Assembly (NCBI RefSeq): GCF_003573695.1
Contig: NC_039362.1
Span: 10,050,489 to 10,114,488 of the forward strand
Direction: 5' to 3'
Source: Papaver somniferum
Lineage: Eukaryota; Streptophyta; Magnoliopsida; Ranunculales; Papaveraceae
DNA length: 64,000 nt
The notes under the pieces are model-generated. The model made no database searches. It was not told the DNA's origin and saw nothing but the letters and a program-made list of their open reading frames with translations. The translations under genes and the position numbers were made by a program. Positions 32,539 through 44,820 of this stretch are shown piece after piece (within the stretch, counting starts at the first letter, position 1; each line of letters starts with the position of its first letter).

Positions 32539-34680
32539 TTTTCTTTCCATGATATCTTGAACCTTGGACTTCTGAGAGATGTGAGGTTTTATTCTGGTCT
32601 TGATTTCTTGATCGGTTTTGGATTGTGAAATCGATCGTCTTGAAAAGTGGACCGTCAGTCCCCAGTATTTTGTTAAGTCTCTCCCTTTCGTTTTACCTTC
32701 TTCTGGTGAGACCTAGATAGAGGACCCAATTAGAAAAATTGATGTAAAGACCTAGGTGGTCGAAGTTGGAGGTACCTTGATGAAGGATTTAGCGGAAGGA
32801 CCTGGTGGACACCGATCGACTGTGGAAGTTATGAATCCCGTCTAAAAATTGTTGTTTGCATGTTGTACGCTCAGGAAGCTGTAGGAACCTCATACGACGT
32901 CGGAATCTGACGATTGACCCCAACTTTCGAAGCTAAGAGACGGAGGAATCATATGCAACCAGAATGCTTAAGTTTGGAGATGTCTAGGGCAATCAATAAA
33001 GTATGCACTTTCATAACTTGTAATCCCGTGCAAATTTTCAGATTTCATAGACCTGACAGTAAATGCCGTATCTTTCAGCTCGTATGTCCGATTGATGCGC
33101 CCTTTTGGTATGTTGTAGAAGAGACATAGAGAACATTTTGTTGAGGAAGCATTGTCCCATTCCTCACCCATTAGTACGTTTTTGCAAACCCATGGCCTGG
33201 AGTGTGTTGTATCTCATTTATAGAGGTGATGAGAACATCTTGTAGAAGACTTTGGATTATGCCCACCAGTCGTGCCAGCTTTGGGAAGACTTTCATGTGA
33301 GCATGTTATCAGGTCCGCACATCTTGATATGAATCATTGGTCTTAGAGAAGTCCGCTTCATGTGTAACACTTCAGAGAATGATTAGTTGATGAAGCCCTG
33401 AGGATGTTGCTCCTGAGACCGTTGTTGGTGCTGAAACCATGAATGATTACGCTCCAGAGATCCTTGTCGATGCTGAGATCATGGATGGTGTTCCTCTAGA
33501 GATTATTGTTGATGCTGATACCATGGTTGAAGTTGCTCCAAAGACCGAAAAGGCTAGAACCATGATTATAGATATAAACTTTGCTCCTTCATCCAGTGAG
33601 CCTTTTACATTCATGAACTAGTTGATGAGTTGAGCGTCCGTAAGATGAAGGTGTACTGAGAGTTCAACCTGAATGCTCCTGAAAGCATAACTTTACCACG
33701 ATCTGGCTTTGTCAGTGAGTCAACATTGTTGCGGTAGATAGCATCAGTTTTCATACTGGATGTGATTGGTGAAGAGAGAAAGTTCCTCAATCATGCAGGG
33801 GCTTGTGATGTAGAGAAAACCCGTTGATGAAGTTTCACGGAATCACCTCAGGTTGCCCAGTATATATTGAAGGAGTTAGTGCCATCCATGTATGAATGAT
33901 GTTGCATATGCTTCAGAAGTCTTATCATGGGATAATGAAGACTTATTGTTTAGTTACACTTTGATCGTGCTGGTGTTGAATCAATGTGTCATCATCGAGA
34001 TATTTGTGCTGAAGCTGTACTCTTTGATTGGGAGTACAATTTGATAGCTTTTTTAGATGCTTGAGTGTTGAAGCGTATATTCCTTAAGCATCGAATATCT
34101 TAGGGGTTTGATCGTCTCGGCCCTGGAGTATCTTCTGTTGATTCAGCATCCCTTTCGTTGCAGTAGTGGGATTCGACACTTGTGCAGACATTAGAGCTTT
34201 CTGATTTTGTGGAACACATGGACTAGCAGGAGAAACGCCCAAAGTGTTCTTTGCCATGTTTGGACATCATCTCGGTAATGAATGTTTCAGTGCTTGATTC
34301 GGAGGAGCGTCAGATTCAACCACTTGGTAAAATACTAATGTGGTGAAGCTACCATTCATAACGTCTTGCAGAGTTGCTAGCAGAATTGAGTCCCCATGCT
34401 AGGATAGCATGTGAGGAAATAAATGACATAGACATGGGATGAGACTTGCCTGAGTGCGGAACCTCTTAATGGATGTATATGCATCTTTTGCAGGTTCTTT
34501 CTTCAACCTCGTCAAAGTTTGAAATTCCTCCAAGTACTGATGATGGAATGTCCGTCAAATCTTCTGGATCAGAACTTTCTTCGTTGGAGAGACGTGTAAC
34601 CAAAGGCGCTCTGTAAGTACCCATATTTTCAGCGTGGATCCACGCTCGTCTGAAGGACATGTCATATCCTGGATCTTCCT
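32539..34680. mobile_element. Element B internal region without recognisable pol
   Basis: Reverse transcriptase, RNase H and integrase should lie here on the minus strand but no motif of any of them was seen. Instead there are plus-strand relics of a second antisense gene copy: an acidic repetitive frame (33439-33621, with EILVDAEIMDGV and EIIVDADTMVEV), and TACTCTTTGATTGGGAGTAC at about 34017, repeated from the intact gene at 32351. A possible plus-strand exon with good splice borders is at 34494-34612 (acceptor CTTTTGCAG, donor GTAAGTACCC). Confidence 0.5.
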
Positions 34681-34682
34681 GA

Positions 34683-35052
34683 TTATGTGAAACTTGGTTT
34701 CTGTCCAGTGTTGAACTTATGTTCACTTTGAGAGTGATGTAGCCATAAGTATTCCGAGCGCTCCTTCAAGGTCTCTGATTGAGATGGGAGCATGAGTAGC
34801 TTCTTGTCGACTGATGCCTGCGGCTCTGAGGTTTTCAGTGGAATGATGTTGATGGCGGTGCCGGCATCGATCAACGTTCTTCAAATTCGTTTCTTCGACT
34901 GTGGTAAGCAGTCCCCAGTCGTACATCTCTTGGTTTGTGGGGAGGCTCAAGAAGTATTTCCGGAATGGACTTCTTGACACGATGTGGTTCAGTGCTGTGA
35001 ACATGTCTCTCTTTTGTGCCTTCGACAGATAGAGCAATTCACGTTCGACCAA
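34683..35052 (-). pseudogene. Aspartic protease remnant of element B
   Basis: On the minus strand one frame gives EMYDWGLLTTVEETNLKNV, another the active-site region MIDAGTAINIIPLKT, and then the first frame resumes with LRAAGISRQEATHAPISIRD. Alternating frames show at least two indels. The D-A-G-[ST]-A-[IL]-N-I-[IM]-P loop is typical of Tat-lineage proteases. The catalytic Asp is present but the domain cannot be made as one chain. Confidence 0.7.
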
Positions 35053-35319
35053 GGATTGAACTGCCTCTTTGATAGGTTGTTCAGAGAGTGTAAAGGTTAT
35101 GATTGGGAGAGGATTCTTGTGTACTCCTCCAGTGCCCAGTTGAAGCTATTGTGGATCAACCTTCTCTTTGGTGACGTGCTTCAAAATATTGCAGTTACTT
35201 GTCGAATGATTGATAAATCTATGAAGGTGACAGTACCTTGGATTCTTCATGTTGGCTCTCTATGATGAGCAACAGTTTGATTGCACCGTCTTGAACCCAG
35301 ACTTCCAGTAACTCGATCA

Positions 35320-36690
35320 CTCCTTCATGAGAAGTTTAGTCTGTCCGATCATTTTCCCGTTCGTTGATGCCAGGTCGAGGTTTGTGCAAGATTGGTTATC
35401 CTTCCGTGATGCTTTTGTAGGAAGAGGTGTTGGATGTCGCATGTTTGAGCAGAAGCTTTCCTTTTTCTTCCTTGAGCAACAACGTTCATGGAAGGTTGGA
35501 CATCGTACTGTTTGTTGATCAGGCGTCGGCTGCTCCGAGGTTCCTCGACCTTGTAGACTTTGCTCAGTAAAGCAGGTGTAAGTCGCTGATCGTTTTGGCT
35601 GCTTCATGAAGTTCTGAGAAAGTGTGGAACCGGAGGTTTTCCAGCAAGGCTCTGTAGATCGGGATCATTTTGTTGACGCACAAGTCTACAAGTTGCTATG
35701 TGACGTTTGGGTCGTGGCAGTCCAAGGCTTGAATTCTGAACCTTTTCACATAATCATCAGGATGTTCGCTGCTCCTTCGAAACATCCTTCCTAGATCAGA
35801 GAGAGTGACTTGCTCTGACACGAAGAAGTATTTTCTGTAAAGCATTAATCATCTCTCCCCAATCGGTGATACTTCACCATGCAATGTTGTTGTACCAGGT
35901 GTATGCCCTGCCTTTCAAGGATTTTGAAAATTTCTCCAGACGGACGACATGGTTGTGCTCGTGTTCGCCCAATAATTCCAGAAACCGAGAAATATGTTTT
36001 TGAGTATTGCATGTTCCATCATAAAGAATGAATGTCGGAGCGGTATAACCTTTTGAAAGAGGAATCCTCTGTATGAAAGTATGGAGGTTGGTGACGATGG
36101 ACGGATGATTTCTTGTCTTTTCATCGATCCTCAAAAAATCACTCCATATCTTCACGAGTGATGAAACTTGCAGGTTCCGTTGCTGGAGAGTCATCTGCAG
36201 CTTTGCGGAATTCTTCATCATGTACAACATGGATTGGACAGATTTCAGGATCAGCGGTTGAAGATGTTTCTTTAGCTTTTCCTTTCTCGCGCTGAGGCTG
36301 AGTTCGTTCAGACGCAAGCTTGTCTGTGAGAGTTTTAATATAAACACACAACTGCTTTTGTGTTGCATCCACGTCAGTCTGAACCTTCGTGAGATCAACT
36401 ATGGTAGGCTGATTTCCTCTGGTTTCTTCACGAGACCGACCGAAGAGTGGATTGTTGATGGCGCCAGTACCGTCACTTGCAGAGGTGATCACTGGAGCAC
36501 CAGTACTTGGAGGAGTAGTAGTAACATGTGGCATGACATTGCTGGCTGGAGGAGTGGTATTAGCGGTACCACTAAAGCCTGCAATGTTGAGAGGATTAGT
36601 ACTTGCGATTGCAGTATCATTAGAAATTGCGATGCGAGAGTCGGGTGTTGAACCCGGATTGGTAACTGAACCGGACCTAAGATCAACCAT
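35320..36690 (-). pseudogene. gag of Tat-type element B, frameshifted
   Basis: Starts at the ATG complementary to 36688-36690 (MVDLRSGSV), 58 bp from the LTR. The first frame carries a Ser/Thr/Pro-rich N-terminal region to about 36140. Coding then shifts, with FILYDGTCNTQKHISRFLEL and SLKGRAYTWYNNI of the capsid core down to a stop at 35874. Further frames continue with DYVKRFRIQALDC to about 35320. The order and motifs match Gypsy gag. Several indels and stops make it non-functional. Confidence 0.8.
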
Positions 36691-36729
36691 CTTTGTGAGA
36701 TTGTGAGATTGCAACCGAGAGAATGATCT

Positions 36730-36747
36730 CCCACTCTGGTCGCCAAT
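36730..36747 (-). other. Primer binding site of element B
   Basis: On the minus strand TTGGCGACCAGAGTGGGAGA begins two bases after the LTR end CCATCTACA. TGGCGAC-type primer sites are usual in the Tat lineage. It shows that the right-hand LTR is the 5' LTR. Confidence 0.75.
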
Positions 36748-36748
36748 C

Positions 36749-39700
36749 TGTAGATGGGGAAAAACGATTTGCTGGTTTTTAAGGAATTGAGGAGACGACC
36801 GTACGGAGGAGACTCCTCGAACCAAGCGAAATTTTAAACCTCACACAGATGCACCGCTGCAAAGGGGGTGCTTTAGATTCGAGAGATCAATCTGTAGTAC
36901 TCCGGCCTAAATCAAGACAATGACCGTTCCAGAGTAAATTCGGTCACAAGAGAGGATGAGTTGATCCGTAGGAGGGAAGCTGAGAAATGTGTGGAATCAA
37001 TGGTGATCAAAGATTGTGGGTGTGTGTAATCTGAATATGATAAGCTCTGAGTGATTGAAATTTCTCAATTAAGAGTAGTTGCTCAATTGATGAGTTGATG
37101 ATCTCGTGTTGTCAGTTTGACGTGAGATTGATGATACTGATGATGCCGATGATTCAATCATGATTCAGAGACTTATTTATATTGCTGGAATTTTAGACAC
37201 CATGATTCCATGAAGTGTGACAGTTGATGGAATCAAGGAGTGGGGAAGTGGATATCGTGTTTGAAACCAGTTGCTCAACGTGTGGATACTTGGTCGATTT
37301 TACACCCACTACCTCGTGAATTCCTTCAACCGATTGCACGACTTGCTCACATTCCATCGTGTGTTTGAACACACGTGCCGTAGACCACCAGACCAAAAAT
37401 CCTAAGTGATATCCACCAAGTGACACGATTGACGTCTCTTGGTTTGTTAGTTAATTGATGACTTCGTGGTTTGATGGGACGATGAGTCCATGTAGTTGCT
37501 GAGTTGAACATGATGTTCTGAAACTCATGAATTGAACATGTCATGAGACAGGGGTATAGTTCTTACGATAAAGTGAGCAAGTATTGCTCATTCGATGGAT
37601 CGTTGAATATTGATTGTTGAATCAATATTCCTTGGTTTGAGCAAATATTTATCATCTGAGCAAGTGTTGCTCATGTGATGAATTGTTGAATATTTGATCG
37701 TCTGTGCATGTGTTGCTCATCTGATGGCTTATTGGCAGCATACCAAAAATATTAATTAGAATATTGGTCGTTGAACCGAGCATAATTAATAAAATTAATG
37801 ACCATGAGGCCGTCGTAAAATTATTAAGGTTGGAATCTGGAATGATGATCCTTGGATTCAGAAACCCTAATTTGATCAATTCATGGTTCGTCAGAAGTTT
37901 AACCATGGGACGAAGGAGGGAGCGACTACATGGGACCGTGGATCAACCATGTAGTGTCCATATGCTCACGTGAGAAAATACGAAGAACTCCTGAAGAGTT
38001 GACGATTTGTTGGTGGAAGAATGATTAAATGATGGCTTAATCATTTAGGTGAGAAAACCTAACTAATTATGACGAGGCGAGGGACCGACCATGGAGTCAC
38101 GAAACCGGCCCTGGGTTGTCACGTGACCGCCTGACGATCACTTCTTAAAAATCCAAAGTGTTTGTAAGAGTTTTGGACCTAATACGAGCAATTGTGCAAA
38201 TTAGGTCAAAACTGTGAAAATTGATGAGACCGGCTTCCGTGAGCCAAAGAGCTAATCTTGGTCGGTTAAGATAGCGTGCTCGTGTCCCCAAGGCGTCCGC
38301 GTCTCAGTCCTGAGAATTTTGATATTTTCTGGCGTGCAATTGAGCATCCATTCGAGAAAATATGCCAAAATTAGGGTTTCGACGAAACTGAGGAAAACAC
38401 CATGATATGATGAAAAATAATTATAAAATAAGGAATGAGGAGGCGTGGGACCGCCGTGGTCAAGACATGGTCGGCCGGTCGTGACCACGGTCTCGTGGTG
38501 CCTTTTCCTTAGTTTTATAATATTTTGATGATTTTATGAAAAATTCATGAATTTTGAGAAATTTGATGAATTTAGGGAGTTTCCATGAATTGAAGGAGTT
38601 TTCATGAGTTCAGGGAAGCAAAAAATATTAAAATAATAAAAACAAGGGCGTGTGGGACCGTGGAGGCGCGGCCGGTCGGCTAGGGCCCGGTCTCACGAGC
38701 TTCCCTAATTTTTTAATATTTTTAGGTATTTTTGATAATTTAATTTGAGAGAAATACCATAAAATCAAGGAATTTGATGAATTCAAGGAAAAATAGGATA
38801 AATTATAAAATAATAAACAAAGGGCGTGTGGGACCGGCTAGTGGCCCGGTCCCACAAGTTTTCGTAATTTTATTTTATTTTATTATTAAATGATTATTTG
38901 TGCAAAAATACCATGAAATCAAGGAGTTTTTTCATGAAATTAGAGAAATAACAATAATAATAAAATAATAAGGAACCTTATGGTGTGGGGCCGGTTGGGA
39001 CCAAGGCATGGCTGGTTGGCCAATGATCACGCCCCACACTCCTTTCCTTAATTTTATATTATTTTTTTATGGATTTATGGAAGTACCATGAAACCGAGGA
39101 GTTTCCTCGAGACGAAGGAGATTTGATAAAATGAGAGAATTTTCATCAAATCATGGATAATAATAAAAATGCGTTAAAAATATAAAACTGGCGTGGGATT
39201 GACCACCACACGGTCGGTCGGTCGTGTGACCCTGCTCCCAGCACCCTGGTCAATATTTTTAATTATTTATTATTTTCTTCTCTATTTTGCATAGGTTCAT
39301 CGTTTCGTTGTATTTTTGAAATACTCGTTCGTGCGGTGACTGTTAGTGTATCGTCGTTGAATACACCTTCACCATTTGAATCGGGACTTACTTAGAGGTA
39401 GCTCAGACGCCCGGTTGTTGATTAATTATTACTAATTATGGAATTCGGTGGAGAATAATTCACAAAACTGAGCAATAAGATGTTTATTATTAATTCATAA
39501 GATCAGCTGAGGATTCTACTACGAATTCAGAATAATAAAGTGAGCATTACCATTCCATGGGATCGTAGATTCGATCATAGAATCAGAATAATTAAGATTT
39601 ATCTATTAACATTTATGAGACCAGTTGTGGATTCGATCACGAAATCGGAGTAATGAGGTAATATAGTTATTGCTATTCTATGAGATCAAGTTGTGGATTT

Positions 39701-40292
39701 GATCATAGAATCAAAACAATTGTTTATTGCCATTTCATGGGACCAGTCGTGGATTCGACCATGGAATAAGAGCAATTGTTATTGCCATTCCATGGGACCA
39801 GTCGTGGATTCGACCATGGAATAGGAGCAATGATAGATTATTCTGGGAATTCAGTAGTGAATGTCACGACAGAATTAATCTTAATTAGGAATAATTAACT
39901 TTGTGGCTCTATACTAGCAGAGCAGGCTATCTAGGAGCATTAATTATCCCGATATGAGCTTGTCGGTAAGTCATATCCTTTATATAGTCAGGGTAAACTT
40001 GTTTTTTGTTCCTGAAGACGTTATCGCTCTATACTAGCAGAGAAAGCTGTCTAGGAGCCGTCCATCTCGTGATACTATATAGAAATAATCACTGAAAGTA
40101 TTCAGTATTCATGAGATATGCCGTTATCCAGTCGTGAGACTACATATCTACATGTACTTTGAGAGAAAGTATTCTCCGTTGAGAATTCGATTAGAGACCC
40201 GTGTCTCGATACTCACGTCTGATTGCTGAATCAGGTCTTCGTATAATTATGAGTTTACGATTTTAGCCTTTGTCGAAAATCCACCATTTACA
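36749..40292 (-). mobile_element. 5' LTR of element B (Helitron-free)
   Basis: 3544 bp. It holds the same TATA box, GAGCAA/TTGCTC hairpins, GGCCGGCC-core units (about 38440-39250) and 55-bp hairpin array as the 3' LTR. The sequence CCCTAATTTTTTAATA at 38703-38718 is the uninterrupted target of the Helitron. The right end has one substitution in the terminal repeat (CCATTTACA instead of CCATCTACA). Confidence 0.92.
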
Positions 40293-40557
40293 AAGTCATC
40301 ATTGTCGATAACCGTCATGCATGTTCCAGTAGGGTATCTCTGCAAAAAAGGGGAGATTATTCACCTGATCATGAAGAACAAGCAACTGTTCGGAAAAGAA
40401 AAGTAAAGGATGAACGAACCCGTATGATCTTCTTAACTCGGAGAACACGAGCAGGGGATTCATCATGAAGCTCGGGTTCACACTGAGATGCAAGTTGTGC
40501 ATGTTTAGCAGAAGACCCTGAATGGTATGAAGAAAATGATCTACTATTACTTGACAT
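40293..40557 (-). pseudogene. Antisense gene of element A, first coding exon and start of second exon
   Basis: On the minus strand an acceptor-like TTTTCTTGCAG ends at 40568, followed by the ATG complementary to 40555-40557. A Ser-rich exon (MSSNSRSFSSYHSGSS) ends at 40420. An 80-bp intron candidate (GTTCG to TTTTTTGCAG, 40419-40340) is followed by an exon from 40339 that reads into the AAGTC duplication and then, across inserted element B, into 23669. Exon lengths of 138, 47 and 616 bases sum to 267 codons with the stop. The donor is not the strongest consensus, so the intron is an inference. Confidence 0.6.
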
Positions 40558-40922
40558 GATGGAGTTTCTGCAAGAAAATCCTATCGCAAAACGGTAAAAG
40601 TGATTCAAAATCCCTACATGTACATATATATCGTGGAAACCCTAAAGGAAGGCTAAAAGCGACTGCGGCGAGGTATGCCCGATAAATAAGGATTCAACAC
40701 CGACCGAGTCGTGCTTTCTTCCGAACCCTAATCAAGATCGGAAAGCCTGTTGGGTATTTAAAAAGGAACGGACCAGCTCCTGACGTTTGAAGCATGGGAC
40801 GATATTCATGTATGAGGTAAATATGTATTTACTTTAGCGTAATCATTCTAGTATTTGAATTGTCACCATCTCATGCATACCCCACAATAATGCAACCATT
40901 ATGTGCTAGGCAGGGGACTTAA
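40558..40922 (+). mobile_element. Element A region between antisense gene and 3' LTR
   Basis: It holds the presumed 5' leader of the antisense gene (minus strand) and ends with the polypurine tract CAGGGGACTTAA (40911-40922). No other coding is seen. Confidence 0.65.
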
Positions 40923-41389
40923 TGTTGATGGTGGATTTTAGTTCAGGGCTAAAATTATAAAACCAAATTTAATGTGCTGACATCCTGTAAAGGGTGAAGC
41001 CATTTGACAAGCGATGGGTGCAGAAAACCTCTCGCTTTATTTATTTGAAGCAATGCAATAAATATACAAAATTCACCCAGAATGGTGCATGTAGCAACCA
41101 TCCCAAATATTCTGTGAATTTATAGCATTATCAATTAATGCATGAGTTGCCTTATATTTCCTGTGTTGTTCTCACCAGAACTCTCATTATTGGCGCGACA
41201 TGACGACTGAGTGTTTACTCTCAGTAGAGTAACACGAATCTCCAAGTGTCAATAATGAGGCATGCAAGAAATATCCGTACAGGACCTACCATTCTATGAC
41301 AAAGAGAATCCCGTATCAGCATGCTTATATTAGCCTGATCGAGCATGTTTAATCCCTTAAAGAAAATATGGACTGTTTGTGTCAGTCTC

Positions 41390-42560
41390 AGAAACGATCA
41401 CGGCTACGCAATTTGGCCCCATAATTTAACTAGCCTAGATGGACCCTATAAGGATCAGGTGACCACTGTAATGACCGCCAACGGGCCCGTTTATACCCTG
41501 GTCGGTCAAACGCTTGCTACACTCCCAAACACGCACCGATCGCCGGCCTTGAAGTGGGATGGTTGAGATGGTTTCCGTTGTATGGAGTAGATAGGAATGG
41601 ATCATGAGAGCAAGGCTGTCAAAGACAGTCTCAAAAGAAATCGCGACCGTCCAACTTCACCAGCTTAGTTGGACGGCTTGGATCGTCCCGCGATCGATCA
41701 GTGAAATGCTGGCATGCAAATTGGCGGGCCCACTTCTCACCTACCTGACCGACTCTCTCACAGCCTAACCATAGAGCAAGAAATGTTTGCTCGAAGAGAG
41801 GCTGGCGTGATGGTTAAAGGGTCGCGGAAATTCCACTAGCGTCTTGAAACAATCACAACCATCCAACTTCGCTGGCATATTTGGATGGCTTAGATCGCGC
41901 CTAGGACCATCGGGCAGGTATACATATGCTCATCGATGGCCCAATGTGGTCCCCACACGTTCGGTCTCCCCAAAGGAGGAGCATAGCCTGCCAAACCGTT
42001 TGGCCAAATTCATGCACGCGTGACTGCTTCAAAACCCTAATTAGGGTTTGCGGTGCTGCATAACTTTCGTAGTTTGATCACGACCATCCATCTTCGCAAG
42101 CTTGGATGGAGGGTGTAGATATAGACTAAAGAGATACCAAGAGTATCAACGTGATCACCACGGGACCACCTATACGTGTGACCGATTGGCCTAGGCCAAC
42201 CATGGCCGAGCGCCTCTAAACGCACGCCCAAAAGAGGCCCGTCACGCAGTTCCCAAATTCTTTGCGACAAAGGATTTCTATTGCAAATCGATCACGGCCA
42301 CTCATCTTTGCCAGTCAACTTGAGTGGCCTAGATCAAGCCTTCATGGGGCATAGAGGTATAGACGTGCACAACAACAGGTCGCCTTCATGCGTGACCAAT
42401 CGGTCCCACCAAAATTGGCGCCCATGTGTGGATTTGGTCAAGACGAAGAGGGATGCTTGCGCACCTCTTAAATCCTTAGATTTCATCAAACGGTCACAAG
42501 TAAGTGCCACAAACCATCTCGTCCGTACAACTTTGAAAGCTTGGTCGGACAGCCTAGGCT
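41390..42560. repeat. Six diverged tandem units of about 215 bp in the element A LTR
   Basis: Units near 41390, 41640, 41850, 42066, 42285 and 42490 share ATCACGACC...AACTT...GGCTTAGATC followed by the GTGACCG/ACCGATTGG region. Each has a short hairpin with unit-specific arms: GGCTA/TAGCC, CGTCCAACT/AGTTGGACG, CCATCCAA/TTGGATGG, CCATCC/GGATGG, GCCACTCA/TGAGTGGC and GTCCG/CGGAC. Divergence between units is high, so the array is old. Confidence 0.7.
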
Positions 42561-43123
42561 AAAGGTTAAACGACCAATAAGGCACCTTGGTGATCACCGT
42601 CCGTCACTCTACCACAAAAGAGTGATCGGCCAAGGGATGGACCGCCAACGCGGCCTCCAAACGATCACTCGAAGATGGTTGGGCATGCAACTATTTTAAG
42701 ACGCTTAATCCGCGACTTACTCCGTTAAGCTTTAAAACAACGATGCTTCATACATATTGGTTGCATTCGAGGCATTACATGCATAGAATATACACGATAT
42801 TCCATAAATATCAATTTCCTAAATAACTCAGTTATTTAACCTAGCACCGTATGCTACTTCCTGTGGGTCCCACGATCCACTCATTCGAGACATCAAGCAT
42901 GTCACAAACTGGGGGATACTTACTGGGGTATTGGTCTGGCGGTTTACAGCGTGCAGCGTGCAATGCGCCATTACAAGAACGTGTTAGGAGGCATGGACGG
43001 TTAGTAATGATGGAATAAGTGGGAAAATACGTGATCGTGTGACAATCACTTAGACGACCCAACTACTCCATCACTCAACCTCCTCCACTTCCTACGAGAT
43101 GAGGTCTTGCGCTTAATGACTTG

Positions 43124-43132
43124 TATAAATAG
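43124..43132 (+). promoter_or_regulatory. Probable TATA box of element A LTR
   Basis: TATAAATAG in a GC-richer setting, preceded by CTTAATGACTTG and followed by GTCCTTCACC. Position near the LTR end implies a long U3 and a short R/U5. Confidence 0.55.
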
Positions 43133-43431
43133 GTCCTTCACCTATTTCCAAGACAGAACACGAAAAACCAAGTGTTGTCATCCGTATCCAGAAAACATCC
43201 AGAATTGATAGCTTTCATTATTGCAAGCCAGTTCATCTTTCTGATACAAATCATAATCAACCAACACCTTCACAATCTCAACACCTTCTTCGCTTCCCTC
43301 CCTAATATCAACCCCATCTTCTTCACTTTGCGACCGAATCAAGTGTGGAACAACCATTTCTTGGTTTATTCCAGAATAAGCACTTCCGTGCAGTGCATTT
43401 TTTTAAGGTTTAGATTCGTTTCTCATCAACA

Positions 43432-43514
43432 TACTTCCAAATTACCAAAAAAAGCATAAACAGTTTTCACCCATAAACAGGAATGTAGTTGAGCCATAAC
43501 CAATCTCATGCTGA
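43432..43514. other. Short unassigned spacer
   Basis: About 80 bp between the LTR of element A and the truncated Copia LTR of C2. It starts with TACTT, the possible target duplication of element A, and has a run of seven A. Nothing else is recognised. Confidence 0.4.
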
Positions 43515-44820
43515 TTAAGGTACAGTCGTGTTCCTTAGGCCTCTAAATCCCAGCAGGACTCTACGCACTTGATTCCCGTAGCTGATCTCACCCACAACTA
43601 AGAGCTGCTACGACCCAAAATTGAAAACTTGATAAACAAATCTGTCTCACACAGAAAAGTCTATTGAATAGATAAATATGTCTCCCACAGAAATACCTAA
43701 GAATTTTTGTTCCGTCTATTGATAAATCAAGGTGAACATGAACCAATTGATATACCAGACTTATATTCCCGAAGAACAGCTTAGTAATATCAATCACCTC
43801 ACAATAATCTTAATTGTATGGTAGCGGAACAAGATATTGTGGAATCACAAAGAATGAGAAGAAGAGCTTTGTGATTACTTTTTATCTTACCTATCGGAGA
43901 TTAAATCTCGAGAAAATCTTAGAAAAGTTAGTACTCAATACGATAGAACAAAGTAAGATCAGAACACGCAACTATACAAAAAATAGTTGGGTTTGGCTTC
44001 AGAATCCCAATGAAGTCTTTAAGTCGTTAATCTATAATGGTTTTAAAAAAACCTAGGTAAAGGAGAATCGACTCTAGTCACAACTAGTATCACACATGAG
44101 GTGTGGGGATTAGCTTTCCAAGTTGCTAGAGTTCTCCCTTATATAGTCTTCAAATCAGGGTTTGCAATCAATGTTACCTTGGTAACAAAGCATTCAATAT
44201 TCACTGTTAGATGAAAACCTGATTAGAGTCAAGCCAATATCTTTCAACCATTAGCTTGTTACACACAAATGAAATGTACCTTCATTTAGATATAGGTAAC
44301 CGTACTTAAGCGTGTACACTTAGTTGGCTCAACAATAGTTAACCAAAGTTAGCCATATGAACACTTTCATATCAATCTTGTTCATCTTAATCACAACTAG
44401 TTCAAATGACTCAAATGAAACTAGTTATAGAGTTGTTCAATTGTTTATATTCTCATAGAAGTATACAAGACACAATGGAAGCAACATCGGATTTGACTCA
44501 CTCGAATCAATTCATGAACATTATAGCCACGATTTTCAAAGATTGCATTCCTTATTAAATAATTTGTTCATGAGTAAGGGTGCACAGGAACCGAGCCGGA
44601 CCGACGGACCGAACCGGAACCGATGGAACCGTACCTGATTTTGGACCGAACCGAGGTACAAGGTACAAGTACCGGTCCCAAAAATAGGAACCGAGCTCTG
44701 GGGGTACAGGTACACGGTCCAACACATGAACCGTCCCGTACCGGACCGAAGTCCCGAATAATTGTGACCGTTAGATTTAGGGGATAAGGGATCTGTCTCA
44801 GCCGTTGGATTAATAGGGGG

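Larger units (their letters stand above)
23675..40292 (-). mobile_element. Tat-type Gypsy element B, non-autonomous, carrying a Helitron
   Basis: LTRs at 23675-29443 (3583 bp plus a 2186-bp Helitron) and 36749-40292 (3544 bp), both bounded by TGTAGATGG/CCATCTACA-type ends, with the 5-bp duplication AAGTC at 23670-23674 and 40293-40297. The primer site is beside the right LTR and the polypurine tract beside the left one, so the element reads on the minus strand. Internally there is degraded gag and protease, then about 2 kb without recognisable coding, then a plus-strand (antisense) spliced gene. No reverse transcriptase, RNase H or integrase was found. LTR divergence looks like a few percent, clearly older than element D. 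Confidence 0.92.
40923..43431 (+). mobile_element. 3' LTR of Tat-type element A
   Basis: Begins TGTTGATGGTGGATTTTAG, directly after the polypurine tract, and ends CTCATCAACA, giving a matching terminal inverted repeat (TGTTGATG / CATCAACA) and 2509 bp. The start resembles that of the B LTR (TGTAGATGGTGGATTTT), so A and B are related. A TATA box TATAAATAG is at 43124-43132, about 300 bp from the end. About half of the LTR is occupied by a diverged tandem array (41390-42560). The flank after the LTR is TACTT. Confidence 0.8.

Noticed and set aside
37860..37872. AAACCCTAA motifs suggesting telomeric repeats
   Set aside because: Isolated single copies scattered in LTRs; no tandem array.
40923..43431. 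Reading this region as intergenic DNA with host regulatory sites
   Set aside because: A polypurine tract before it, matching TGTTGATG/CATCAACA ends and a start like the B LTR identify it as an LTR.
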